From contig JADFWU010000021.1 in NCBI GenBank assembly GCA_015234045.1, forward strand, positions 1 to 49,588: DNA of 49,588 nucleotides, given 5' to 3'. The translations under genes and the position numbers were made by a program. Below, piece by piece: positions 25,168-34,482 of this stretch; position 1 is the first letter of the stretch; every line of letters starts with the position of its first letter. This DNA is from Magnetococcales bacterium (lineage in GTDB: Bacteria > Pseudomonadota > Magnetococcia > Magnetococcales > JADFWU01). The notes under the pieces are model-generated. The model saw nothing but the letters and a program-made list of their open reading frames with translations. It made no database searches and was not told the DNA's origin.

Positions 25168-26493
25168 TTACCGAGTTGGAATCAGGTTGAACGCCACTTC
25201 AGTCTCTCTTGCTTCCATTGTAATCCAGCGTCGTTGAGTGCGGTATCCAGGTTTGGATACTTCCACATGATAATTGGTGGGCGGCAGGAGAATACCGGGC
25301 TTATAGGGCGGATGAATGTTGAGGATACGCACCTGCGCCTGTTCCGGCGTGGTCACAACGTTAAGCGGTGATAATATATCAGCTGGCTGAAGGGCAAAAT
25401 CAGTGGAGATAGCAGAATCCTCAACAGAAATCCAACGGCGTTGTGGATGATAACCAACACGGGCGACTTCCACATGGTAACGTCCTTTTGGTAACAAAAT
25501 CCCCTGCACAAACTGCGGTTTGATATTCAAAATACGAATACGGGAATCTGCTGGGTTTACGCTAATATTGACAGGTTGGCGCGAACCATCGGTGGTGTAG
25601 ATATCAACCGCAGCTGTGTTTTCGACAGGTTGAACCTTGAACGGACGATGACCACCGCGCACATGTGCGTTCAATGTGACTTGGAAACTGGTTTTGGCTG
25701 TCCACCGCTCCTCAGTGACTTCAATCTGTTCCACTACACCGTTAGTAGGATTGGTCAGACTATCGACAATATTACGCGCTTTGGGAATCTCTCCAAACCG
25801 ACTGCGTAACTGCTCAGACCAGATTTGAACCGCTTGGGCTCTGGCGTTTCTCATGGCGCGATTGATGCAGTTCCCCAAGGTTTCATCCAGTTCACAAGCT
25901 GAACGTCCTTCTGCATTAACTTCAATAGGTTGTTGGATAAAAGCGTGCAAACGGGCAAGCTGGGCCTTGGCCAGCTGTTTTTTAAGAACCACCGTCTGTG
26001 CAAGCGCATTCTGTAACGCTTTTTCTGTGCTTGCCAACTGCTCCTGATGGCGTGACATGGTTTCCATGAGAGTGGAAAACTGTTTTTGATTAGACTTGAA
26101 TGCCTTCAACGCTGCGGCATAGTCCAAACGTTCTTGCTCAATGGTAATCGTGGGATCTTGCCACATGCTTTCCGTCACAGTACGTAGTGCGTGCCATGTG
26201 GTGTTGCGTTGTTGATCCAGTTGAAAATTCTTATTCTCAGCGTCAGAGGCCTGTTGTTTCAGAAGGTCTAAGGACTCTTGAATATTGAATTTTTTCTGCT
26301 GGAGTGTTTCAATCAAAACCTGTTGTTCTTCAACGGCTTTCTTTATCGTTGACGGGTCTTGGCTTTCAATGGCTAACGCAGGTTGAATGCAGAAAAGCGC
26401 TGTTAAAAACAGCGTAAAAACCATCCATGCAGAAAGGTGACGGTGTACAGGCATAGAGAGAAATAAATGGTGGTGTTGATGTGATTTCAGCAT
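25168..26493 (-). CDS. Exported coiled-coil protein with two PEGA-like repeats
   Basis: A 441-aa predicted periplasmic protein. A signal peptide with a long n-region ends at QPALA (about residue 41). Residues about 50-170 are coiled coil. The C-terminal third has two copies of a PEGA-like unit, each of the form RILNI-P-GILLP-YHVEV-GY-QRRWI (about 320-365 and 400-436). PEGA domains are associated with cell-envelope surface layers. The start has GGAG 10 bases upstream. It follows the AAA-SPOR gene by 44 bases on the same strand, so they probably form one envelope operon. Confidence 0.78.
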   Translation of the reverse strand: MLKSHQHHHLFLSMPVHRHLSAWMVFTLFLTALFCIQPALAIESQDPSTIKKAVEEQQVLIETLQQKKFNIQESLDLLKQQASDAENKNFQLDQQRNTTWHALRTVTESMWQDPTITIEQERLDYAAALKAFKSNQKQFSTLMETMSRHQEQLASTEKALQNALAQTVVLKKQLAKAQLARLHAFIQQPIEVNAEGRSACELDETLGNCINRAMRNARAQAVQIWSEQLRSRFGEIPKARNIVDSLTNPTNGVVEQIEVTEERWTAKTSFQVTLNAHVRGGHRPFKVQPVENTAAVDIYTTDGSRQPVNISVNPADSRIRILNIKPQFVQGILLPKGRYHVEVARVGYHPQRRWISVEDSAISTDFALQPADILSPLNVVTTPEQAQVRILNIHPPYKPGILLPPTNYHVEVSKPGYRTQRRWITMEARETEVAFNLIPTR

Positions 26494-26537
26494 GAGGCAG
26501 CTGCTCCAAAGTCTACATAAACAGACAGGTTTGATTC

Positions 26538-29500
26538 TCAGCCCGCATCGGGCAGTAATTGTTGAATACCTTCAACCCAGCGCACATAGCCATATGAAAA
26601 TAGCGTATGTTCAGGCATTTGACCAAGAATGGATTGTGCTTCGGCATATGAGCCATAATGACCTAACAGTACAGCATATTGATTGTTTCTCAGGCGAACC
26701 AGGTGCATATGCTCAACGCGATCATTCAACCCTCTGTCGCGCAATACTTTTTCAAGTCGTTGAAAATCATTCTTGTTTTTACCCATATACAGCTGAATAG
26801 TAAAACGGTTGGCTGGCAAACGAGACAGCCAACTTTCGCCGGATGAGGGGGGCCAAGGTTTGGTCTCGCTGAGTTGTGTATTCATGGGGGGTGTTTGTTC
26901 AGGTTCAGTTTTTTTTAATATTTTCTGAGCAACTCTGTCAATTGTATCGGGCAGTTTCTTGGCTGTGAGGCGGGGTGGTGTCGTGCTGAGTCCTCCCTCC
27001 AACTCTGCGATCCGCTCACTGAGTGCATCCAACTCGCCGAGTAACTGCGTATCAAGCAGCAGGGAGGATTCATTTCTTGGATTTGATAGGGCGACTGTTC
27101 CGCGTTGACCATAAAGTTGGGGGGTGTCTGTAGTGCTGGTGGTTGACGATGGTGGATTGGGTGTTCGGTAGTTTGTATCTCGATTCACCTGTTGCGTGGA
27201 ACGAAGAGTACTCGGTGCTGACGTTATGGTGTCTTGGAATGTCGGAATATTGTCTTTAATCGAATTGCTTTGTGCATAGCCCGCTTTACTGGTTTCAGCT
27301 TGCTGTCTGGACTGTGCTTGTTCAGTGATGAGTGCTGTTGTGCTGGCAGTTGTGGCTTGATAGCGTGATATGTCCGTTGGCATTGGTTGTTGATATGTCG
27401 TTTGCCAATTCATACCGCCGGACTGGCTGGAATATTCTTGATTGAGATAACCGTGATCCGTTGCTGGACGGCCTATATCTTGTCGATTGGTTTGTTCCAG
27501 TCCTGGATCGGTAAGATGAAAGATCTGGTCCGATTGGTTGGGCGTGTTCAATGAAGAACTGTCTACCTGACCGATATTGTTAAGCTGTTTCTGTCGTGCT
27601 TCCTGTTTTTCTGGCGTTGTTTTTTGTTCAGTCGGCATCTGTTCGGGTGAGGGGTTAGGCGAGAGTTCTGAACCCAGCATACCGAATAGTGCTGAAGTGA
27701 TTTTCGCACTGGCAACATGTGCTTGTTTGAGCATGGCAGAGGGGGATGATGGTGCGTCACCCTCTTCTGCGGTGCGTGAAGCATAGAGCAGGCCGGTTAA
27801 CGTACGGGCATGTTTTTTGATTTGTGCAGAACCTGGACCTTTGCCCAGCACGCTGTGTAGGGCTTTTTCAGAAACGGCTTTAAATTTCTGAGGGCTTTCA
27901 AGAATTTTAAACGCTTTATGAATAACCTTGATGTTGTCTGCTTTGGTCAATTTGGCCAGAATGGGACGGGTTTCTTCCGGTAGCGTTGGAGAGTGAATAA
28001 TATCGTCCATGGCTTGTCGCACCATCCCTTGGGAGATAGTGCGACCCGCTGTTGCCATGGCGGCTAGACCAACCATTTGATCAGGAATGCCTAATCGGCC
28101 CGATTCGAAAGCATCCAAAAGTGTTACAACATCATCCGTGGGCAGGCTGGGAAAACTCTTTGCTGTGATTGTAGAAATACGTGTATTGATTTTGTCAGTA
28201 ACTGTTTCAGGCAGTACCGAAATCATGGCGCTGATTCGCTGGTTCAAACCTTCAGTTACGGCCGCCAATTCTTCTGGTGGTGGGCCATGTTCTGGTGTTA
28301 CTGAGTGAAACAGGCTCAAGGTGCGTTCAAGGAATCCATACTCACGTTCAAAATAGTCCAACACCAATCCGGTAGAGACGGCAATCGTTGCGCTGATGAG
28401 CGCGACAGCAGCCATGGATGGTCTTTTTCGCAAACTTGGTAACAGCCGGCCAATCAACCTGTGTCGCGCTATTTTGCTTGGCAGGGATAACAGCACTTTG
28501 GATGTGTTCAGACCGTGCTGGCGGATGGGATGGCTGTTATCCACAAAAACATTCATAATATTGAATGCGCGCTTTTTATTGCGCGAAGTCGGTTGTGCTC
28601 CGGGCTGGAAAGAGCGATCAGCTTGATCAGAAAAAATACTCGGTTTTCTGTTTGATAAGGAATCGGACTGTTCATCCCATTGAGTGGGTTCGGTACTGCT
28701 CTCTTCTGGCTCTATCTGTGACCGATCAGACGTAGCTGTGGATCGTGTGTTATCTGATGGGTAATCCGTTTGTAAATAGGTTTCCACATAGGAGGGGTGA
28801 TCATCGGGCCGTTCCTCTTCTTGGTCTGGAAATGCATTTTGATCGGTAGTGTAGGTGTGTGCTGTGTTGTGATAAGGCTCTTCAAACGATGTTTCGTCAT
28901 CACTTTCATCTTCCATGTCTTCCGGGTGCTGAGGTGGGCTTCCGGCCACTTGTTCGGTTGTCAGTATCAGTCCATCATCGGAGAAATCGCACTCCTCAAT
29001 GGCCTGGCGCACATGGCGTTTGAACACAAAAAGGCTGTTGTCCGCATATGCGCTTAACAGTGACTTATGCACAATAAGATTGATGCGCCGAAACAGGCCA
29101 TGCGTGGTTCGATGAATCAGTGCATAGCCTGATTTGGAAAAAAGATGATTGCCAAAATAGCCCACTGCCAATAAACGCGAGTGGATATAGTGGATGGTCT
29201 CATCCTGCGTCAATTGTGGCAGATGGAATGTATGCAGTACGCGATCCTGGGTAAAGCCCGTTACCACGTGATCAAGAAGATCATTCAATGACGGTTGTCC
29301 CAGTAGAATCACTTTGGCTAACTTTCTGGATTGGGACTCCATATTGTCCAGAAAGAATATCTGTTCAAGGTGTTCTTTAGAGAGGGTGTGGGCATCGTCA
29401 ATAATGACCAGTACCTGTTCATCATTGTCGTATAGGTGGGAGAGGGCGTTTTTCAGAACATCCGTGCAGACTTGACCTTGGTTCTCTTCAGGGCCAACCC

Positions 29501-29789
29501 CAAGTTGATTGGCAATACCACACAGCAGGCCATTCGGAAAGGCTGTGGCATTGATCAGTTTTACGATACGGCATTCACCTGCCAGGCGGGCATCAAGCAT
29601 CTGCATCATCATGGTTTTTCCAGAGCCCGTTGGGCCGAGTACTTTGATGATGCCTTGCTCTTTCTGCAACGAATAGAGAATCGCCTCCAGGATGCCCTGG
29701 CGTTGACCGCCCTTAAAAAATATCTTTGGATTCGCTGTATTGCTACAGGGCTGTTCGCGTAATCCAAAATGTTGCAGATAGAGGCACAT
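26538..29789 (-). CDS. GspA/ExeA-like AAA ATPase fused to a SPOR domain
   Basis: A 1083-aa inner-membrane protein. The N-terminal ATPase (about 1-270) has Walker A GPTGSGKT (52-59) and Walker B VLVIIDDAH (126-134), as in GspA/ExeA and MshM-type ATPases. A Ser/Glu/Asp-rich linker follows, then one TM near 459-477 (AVALISATIAVSTGLVL), placing the ATPase in the cytoplasm and about 600 residues in the periplasm. The periplasmic part is a helical region, a Gln/Ser/Thr-rich low-complexity linker and a C-terminal SPOR domain (about 990-1072, FTIQLYMG to YGYVRW) that binds denuded peptidoglycan. ExeA-like proteins help pass machines through the wall; a DamX-like septal role is the alternative. Confidence 0.88.
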   Translation of the reverse strand: MCLYLQHFGLREQPCSNTANPKIFFKGGQRQGILEAILYSLQKEQGIIKVLGPTGSGKTMMMQMLDARLAGECRIVKLINATAFPNGLLCGIANQLGVGPEENQGQVCTDVLKNALSHLYDNDEQVLVIIDDAHTLSKEHLEQIFFLDNMESQSRKLAKVILLGQPSLNDLLDHVVTGFTQDRVLHTFHLPQLTQDETIHYIHSRLLAVGYFGNHLFSKSGYALIHRTTHGLFRRINLIVHKSLLSAYADNSLFVFKRHVRQAIEECDFSDDGLILTTEQVAGSPPQHPEDMEDESDDETSFEEPYHNTAHTYTTDQNAFPDQEEERPDDHPSYVETYLQTDYPSDNTRSTATSDRSQIEPEESSTEPTQWDEQSDSLSNRKPSIFSDQADRSFQPGAQPTSRNKKRAFNIMNVFVDNSHPIRQHGLNTSKVLLSLPSKIARHRLIGRLLPSLRKRPSMAAVALISATIAVSTGLVLDYFEREYGFLERTLSLFHSVTPEHGPPPEELAAVTEGLNQRISAMISVLPETVTDKINTRISTITAKSFPSLPTDDVVTLLDAFESGRLGIPDQMVGLAAMATAGRTISQGMVRQAMDDIIHSPTLPEETRPILAKLTKADNIKVIHKAFKILESPQKFKAVSEKALHSVLGKGPGSAQIKKHARTLTGLLYASRTAEEGDAPSSPSAMLKQAHVASAKITSALFGMLGSELSPNPSPEQMPTEQKTTPEKQEARQKQLNNIGQVDSSSLNTPNQSDQIFHLTDPGLEQTNRQDIGRPATDHGYLNQEYSSQSGGMNWQTTYQQPMPTDISRYQATTASTTALITEQAQSRQQAETSKAGYAQSNSIKDNIPTFQDTITSAPSTLRSTQQVNRDTNYRTPNPPSSTTSTTDTPQLYGQRGTVALSNPRNESSLLLDTQLLGELDALSERIAELEGGLSTTPPRLTAKKLPDTIDRVAQKILKKTEPEQTPPMNTQLSETKPWPPSSGESWLSRLPANRFTIQLYMGKNKNDFQRLEKVLRDRGLNDRVEHMHLVRLRNNQYAVLLGHYGSYAEAQSILGQMPEHTLFSYGYVRWVEGIQQLLPDAG

Positions 29790-29838
29790 AGCTTTAGTTT
29801 AGACCAAATCCATAGTTGCTCTGACCATTAATAAAAAT

Positions 29839-30690
29839 CTACCGGTTTAATAAAGTGATCTGACCTAGATAGTGCAAAATCGAATTGCGTCCCCAAAGGC
29901 ACTTAACCCGAAATGAACGTCTGGCCAACATCAGTTCAATGCCGCCCAAATAGGGTGAAACAGTGTCAATCTCATTAAAAAATACAAGTTCACTCTGATC
30001 CAGAATCAAGCCCAACTCAGTAATCAGAAAGCCTTTTTTTGCTGATTTGAAATAAGCGGCATCATAGATGGCCAGAACTTGTTTGGCATTCAACCCCCGC
30101 GCATAGTGACGAATGGCGCGATTGGTTTGAAGATTGAAGCCTGAATCCATCGATGTTAAAAGTCTGACGGTGTCAGTGGGGATATTGATAATATGGGGAT
30201 AGTAGGTTTGGGCTTGCCGAGCCATGCTGCATAGGCGAGAGACGAACAGCACAAACTGCGTGTAGAGTTCTGAGGGGGCTGTGCTCTCTTCATAGAGAAG
30301 ATCTGTCAGAAAACAGACATCTTCAATGGCGTGTTTGCTGTCCATCAGTCGGGAGACCAGTTCAAGCATGGCCATGGCGGGGAAGTAACCGCCTGGAATT
30401 TTGATGAACTCATCCTGGGCAGTCTCAAACAGGGTTATTACCTGGCTTGGATCACTGCCGCGCCGTGTATGCAGCGCTTGAGCAACACGTTGCACCTCGT
30501 TGCCTTGATGATTCCCTTTGCACACCATGGACAGATAGATGCACATCAAAAGCCATTTGAGCTTTTGATCTGTGTAACGATCTGATTGCGTGTGTGGAGG
30601 TGTTTCAGAAATCCCCGGTCTATTGTTGACAGAGGTGTTACGCTCTTCTGATTGTTGAAACGCCTCCCGAACGTCTCTTTTTCCTGACAT
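29839..30690 (-). CDS. Hypothetical protein with possible PH-like C-terminus
   Basis: A 283-aa cytoplasmic protein, not recognised. ATG at 30690 is used; GTG at 30699 is in frame. The polar N-terminus (residues 1-45) is followed by an all-helical region of about 130 residues. The C-terminal part from about 205 (VLAIYDAAYFKSAKKGFLIT and ELGLILDQ, then VFFNEIDTVS) has the strand pattern of a bacterial PH-like domain. It lies 49 bases upstream of the AAA-SPOR gene on the same strand, so it may be a cytoplasmic partner of that ATPase. This is inference from position. Confidence 0.6.
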   Translation of the reverse strand: MSGKRDVREAFQQSEERNTSVNNRPGISETPPHTQSDRYTDQKLKWLLMCIYLSMVCKGNHQGNEVQRVAQALHTRRGSDPSQVITLFETAQDEFIKIPGGYFPAMAMLELVSRLMDSKHAIEDVCFLTDLLYEESTAPSELYTQFVLFVSRLCSMARQAQTYYPHIINIPTDTVRLLTSMDSGFNLQTNRAIRHYARGLNAKQVLAIYDAAYFKSAKKGFLITELGLILDQSELVFFNEIDTVSPYLGGIELMLARRSFRVKCLWGRNSILHYLGQITLLNR

Positions 30691-30900
30691 GGTACACACC
30701 CAGCAGCGTCAATAACATCCATCTCCGGTGTTAGATGCTGTAGATACGGACCTCTCCCCCCATAGAAGAAATCCAACGGTTCCAATTGGCTAAGAGTCCC
30801 GAAAAATTTGATCTCACTAGATCCAATATTCTTCGAAAAAACACAAGTTATCCCCACAACGTGTGTTTGCTTATAGCCGCTCTCAAGTTGAATCTTGGAA

Positions 30901-31061
30901 TGCTGTGGTTTCGTCTAAAACTCGAACAGTCTACCATTTTGGTCCTGGTGCTGTGTTTGCTCTGATGATCTGCATCGCATATCAAAAGCAACGCATAAAT
31001 ATCATCTGGGCTTTCACACAGCTTGGTAAATATTGTTTAATTTTGAATCGAAACCACCATA
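30901..31061 (+). repeat. Family A repeat, copy 5 (full length, 161 bp, diverged)
   Basis: Aligns end to end with copies at 20792 and 39173, with GTGGTTTCGTCTAAAA at the left and TCGAAACCACCATA at the right. The central palindrome is weakened (GGTCCTGGTGCTGTGTTTGC). It is the only recognised content of the gap 30691-31255. The rest shows no gene. Confidence 0.75.
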
Positions 31062-31255
31062 AAACAATGTGCTGTGCAGTTTGGACAGCGGAAAAGCGTG
31101 CCTGCGCTTTCCTCTACTCACCAAAAACACTCGAATGAGCACATTGCGTTCACTCACAGATGTAATTTAGCAATTACCAGACCAAAAATCTTTCAAAAAA
31201 TCGTGGAGCTATGATTTTTCTTAAACAGATCATGATTGAAAACCAGCAAGTAAAC

Positions 31256-33112
31256 CTATTTGTCTGGGGTTTTGATTGGCAGTTCTATTTCGCATACTTC
31301 AGGGCTTACCAGTTGAATGTCCTGAATAAATGCGTTGGAATTTACAAGTTTGTACTTCATCGCCTGACATTCGAGAAAAACGCCAGGGTTGGGGCAGGAG
31401 AGACAGATTTTCTGGTTCAGATGTTTGGTGACGATATCCTGGACAGCCTCAGCCTTGGACTGAAAGATATGGTTTTGGCCCAATTCTTCACCTAAACCGC
31501 TCTTACGGAGCTTGCTGCACACCTGTTTTTTGACATCGTAGATAAACAGATCGCCGCCGCGTTTTCTCAGTTGCTTGGCGAAATGGAGCAGAAATTCAAC
31601 ACCAGCCACATCCACGAAATGGATTCCCGTGGCAACCACCAGGAAATATTTCTGATCAGGATATCTGGTCATAAGACACTGAAGTGAAGAGCGCACACTG
31701 GGAACCGCACCAAAAAACAGTGATCCATCAATGCGGATAATCTTCAGCTGAGGGCATTCAGGCAGTGAGGAATCTGTGACAAACATCCGGCTTGGGTGAT
31801 GTGGGCTGGGCAAGCGGGAGACGACTTTTGGTGTGGCAGCTTTGCTCAGGTAGTGAACCAGCGACATGATGACACCAACATAGATGGCAAATTCCAGTTC
31901 AACAAACAGTGTGGAAAGACAGGTAGCGACCAATACCAGGGATTCATTGCGACTGGTGCGTAAAATGCTGCGAATGTGTTTCACATCCACCAGGTTATAG
32001 GCCACCATCAAGATCACACCGGCCATGCTTGTGATAGGCAGATGTCCGGCCAAAGGTGCAGCGATCAACACAACTGTCAACAGGGTCAGGGAGGCAAAAA
32101 TCGCGGCAAGTGGTGTTTTCGCACCTGCACGGAAATTAATACCTGAGCGGGTGAAAGAGCCCGATGAAGCATAGGAGGAAAAGAAGCTGCCGACCATGTT
32201 GGAGAGTCCCTGACCGATGAACTCCTGATTACCATTCAACTCCTGGTTGGATCGCAAAGCCACAGAACGGGCGATGGAAACCGCTTCAATGAGCCCAAGC
32301 AGAGCCACAGCAAGCGCACCGGAGGTTAGATCACGCAGCAGGTGGGGGGTCCACGTTGGTGAGGAGAGTGGTGGCAGTGAACCGGGAAAGGCAGCAACCA
32401 TCCGAACACCATGGGCTTCCGCACCCAGGACAGCGGCCAGTCCTGCGCCTGCGACCAAGGTGGTCAACATGTTTGGCCAACGTGGAAACATGTATTGTAA
32501 TAGTGCAGCAAGCCCTAGAGTGAAAAGACCAATACCCAGTTCATAGGGGTTGGTTTCGCCAATACGTAAGGCGAGAGTCATAATGGTGTCGGTAAAGTCC
32601 AATCCACGGGGCAGTGTGATGCCAACCAGGTGTTTCAGTTGGCTGCCGGCAATTAAAACCGCAGCACCGGCGGTAAATCCAACCACAACCGAGTGTGAGA
32701 CAAAGTTCACCAACGTGCCCATTCGGGCCAAACCCATGGCAAGCTGAAACGCGCCCACCATAAAGGTCAACGTTAAAGCCAGTTGGATATAGTGCGCTGA
32801 TCCTGGTTCCGCAATGGGGGCCAGGGTGGAGAATACCATGATCGAAATGGCGGTAGTGGGGCCGGATACCAGATGAAATGAGGAGCCAAATAGCGCGGCA
32901 ATGATGGCGGGTACGATGGCTGTGTAGAGTCCATACTGCGGAGGCAATCCTGCGATAGCAGCAAAGGCCACGCCTTGAGGCAACACGATCATCGCACCGG
33001 TAAGTCCGGCAAACAGGTCACCCAGAAATGTTTTCCGAGTGATGGAGTAAATCCAACGGCGAAATGGAAACCATTCCGCCCAGACTAAACGACAAACAGC
33101 ATTCTCCTGCAT
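31256..33112 (-). CDS. SulP family anion transporter with STAS domain
   Basis: A 618-aa inner-membrane transporter from ATG 33112; an upstream in-frame TTG at 33169 would add 19 residues. Sulfate_transp core with the signature LPQGVAFAAIAGLPPQYGLY, then about 12 membrane segments including SGPTTAISIMVF and a QEFIGQGLSNMVGSFF segment. A cytoplasmic STAS domain follows (PQLKIIRIDGSLFFGAV to HFVDVAGVEFLLHFA). A C-terminal tail of about 60 residues has Cys-rich KICLSCPNPG, unusual for the family. Substrate could be sulfate, bicarbonate or another anion. The alpha-carbonic anhydrase 5 kb away is not co-transcribed. Confidence 0.92.
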   Translation of the reverse strand: MQENAVCRLVWAEWFPFRRWIYSITRKTFLGDLFAGLTGAMIVLPQGVAFAAIAGLPPQYGLYTAIVPAIIAALFGSSFHLVSGPTTAISIMVFSTLAPIAEPGSAHYIQLALTLTFMVGAFQLAMGLARMGTLVNFVSHSVVVGFTAGAAVLIAGSQLKHLVGITLPRGLDFTDTIMTLALRIGETNPYELGIGLFTLGLAALLQYMFPRWPNMLTTLVAGAGLAAVLGAEAHGVRMVAAFPGSLPPLSSPTWTPHLLRDLTSGALAVALLGLIEAVSIARSVALRSNQELNGNQEFIGQGLSNMVGSFFSSYASSGSFTRSGINFRAGAKTPLAAIFASLTLLTVVLIAAPLAGHLPITSMAGVILMVAYNLVDVKHIRSILRTSRNESLVLVATCLSTLFVELEFAIYVGVIMSLVHYLSKAATPKVVSRLPSPHHPSRMFVTDSSLPECPQLKIIRIDGSLFFGAVPSVRSSLQCLMTRYPDQKYFLVVATGIHFVDVAGVEFLLHFAKQLRKRGGDLFIYDVKKQVCSKLRKSGLGEELGQNHIFQSKAEAVQDIVTKHLNQKICLSCPNPGVFLECQAMKYKLVNSNAFIQDIQLVSPEVCEIELPIKTPDK

Positions 33113-33162
33113 AGTATTGAATTCGGCTTCCGTGCTGGTCTGTTTTGAATAAAAATCCAGTG

Positions 33163-33185
33163 GAGACAATGTTCCTTATTGTCTC
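33163..33185 (-). promoter_or_regulatory. Inverted repeat in the sulP leader with an SD-like loop
   Basis: GAGACAAT (33163-33170) and ATTGTCTC (33178-33185) pair perfectly around a 7-base loop that reads AAGGAAC on the sulP strand, an SD-like sequence. It spans the alternative TTG start of sulP. It may be an operator or an mRNA hairpin affecting translation. No further gene is seen in 33113-33410. Confidence 0.4.
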
Positions 33186-33410
33186 AAATCTCACACTGCG
33201 ATTATGTACTCAGAAACAGTCGGTTGATATCAGAAAGTGCAATCCAGTCTCTGAAAGAGTCTCGGTGGGGATGCACATTAAGAGTCCTGCGTCTGACTAA
33301 CTATACAGAATTTGACCTTGAGTTTCCAGGAAGTGAGCAGGAAAATAGCACACCTTCCATGTGACAATTTTAATGATCCTGAGTGAATCGGCCTTTTAGA
33401 GGTTAAGTCA

Positions 33411-34463
33411 ATGTGGCACATGATTAAAAAAGGCGTTAATGGATTGATGGCTCAACCATTGGGTGCGTTCGGTATCATGACTAAAGATGCCAGTTATTGG
33501 CTCAGTCGTGCTTGGCAGTTGAAAAAAAGGGGGGCATGGAAAGAGGCAGAACAGGCATGCCGTAAGGCGTTAGCGTTGGATGAGACCTTGCCGGAGGCGT
33601 GGCGGGATCTGGCGGGCATTATGCGCGGCATGCATCGGAATGGAGAAGCGGTAGATTGCTACGAACGGTTTCTCGCGTTGAAACCGGATAGTGCCTGGGG
33701 TTGGTTTCAACTGGGTACGATGCAGAAAAAACAGGGCAATCAAGATGCCGCCCGTCACGCTTGGCAGACCTATTTGGACTATGATCCACAAGACCGGCGT
33801 GGTGCGGGACTTCAGTTACATGATTTGTCAGAGTCCGGACAAGGGTGGGGCAGTTCAACGGCTTATCTGCAACGCACCTACTCTGCATTGGCTGAAGGGT
33901 ATGATCGGGGTGTGACCAAGGAACATTATCATGGGCATCGCATGATCTTGGATAAAGTGGCTGAACTGATGCCAGACAGCACCATTGAGTGTGTGTTGGA
34001 TCTGGGGTGTGGCACAGGCATGTTGGGGCAGGGGCTTAAGGCGCGTTTTCCGTTTCTGAAACTGGATGGTGTGGATATCAGTGCGGATATGTTGGCTGAG
34101 GCGGACAAAAAAAATAAGTATGACCGTCTTGAATGCGGAGATATGGCGCGCTGGCTCGAACAGGCTGGCGGGTATGATCTTATCATTGCTGGTGCGTCAT
34201 TGATTCATTTAAGTGATCTGGTGCCCACACTGACAGCGGCCAATCGAGCTCTGAATCCGGGTGGACAACTGGTGTTTACGCTGTTTAGCAATGACCGGCC
34301 CGGCGTGCGGATGAAACGTCAGGTCTTTTTGCATCATCCTGATGTGGTACGAGATGCGGTATCAGCGGCAGGGTTGGTGTTGCACAGTATGGAAGAGCGG
34401 TTACATGAACGTCATTCGACCTATTTCTATATGGCTTTGTTGATACATTTGCAACAGAAGTGA
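33411..34463 (+). CDS. TPR-repeat SAM-dependent methyltransferase
   Basis: A 350-aa protein. Residues about 28-128 contain three TPR-like repeats (WLSRAWQLKKRGAWKEAEQA, AWRDLAGIMRGMHRNGEAVD, WFQLGTMQKKQGNQDAARHA). A class I methyltransferase follows, with motif I VLDLGCGTGMLG (195-206), acidic GVDISADM and motif IV YDLIIAGASLIHL. TPR-methyltransferase fusions of this kind modify unknown protein or small-molecule substrates. An AGAGG site precedes the ATG at 33411. Monocistronic. Confidence 0.85.
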   Translation: MWHMIKKGVNGLMAQPLGAFGIMTKDASYWLSRAWQLKKRGAWKEAEQACRKALALDETLPEAWRDLAGIMRGMHRNGEAVDCYERFLALKPDSAWGWFQLGTMQKKQGNQDAARHAWQTYLDYDPQDRRGAGLQLHDLSESGQGWGSSTAYLQRTYSALAEGYDRGVTKEHYHGHRMILDKVAELMPDSTIECVLDLGCGTGMLGQGLKARFPFLKLDGVDISADMLAEADKKNKYDRLECGDMARWLEQAGGYDLIIAGASLIHLSDLVPTLTAANRALNPGGQLVFTLFSNDRPGVRMKRQVFLHHPDVVRDAVSAAGLVLHSMEERLHERHSTYFYMALLIHLQQK

Positions 34464-34482
34464 TTGACCATCAGGAGGGGCA

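Noticed and set aside
30546-30857. 103-aa minus-strand frame overlapping the 29839 gene start
   Set aside because: Runs out of frame into the real gene and lacks a plausible start context.
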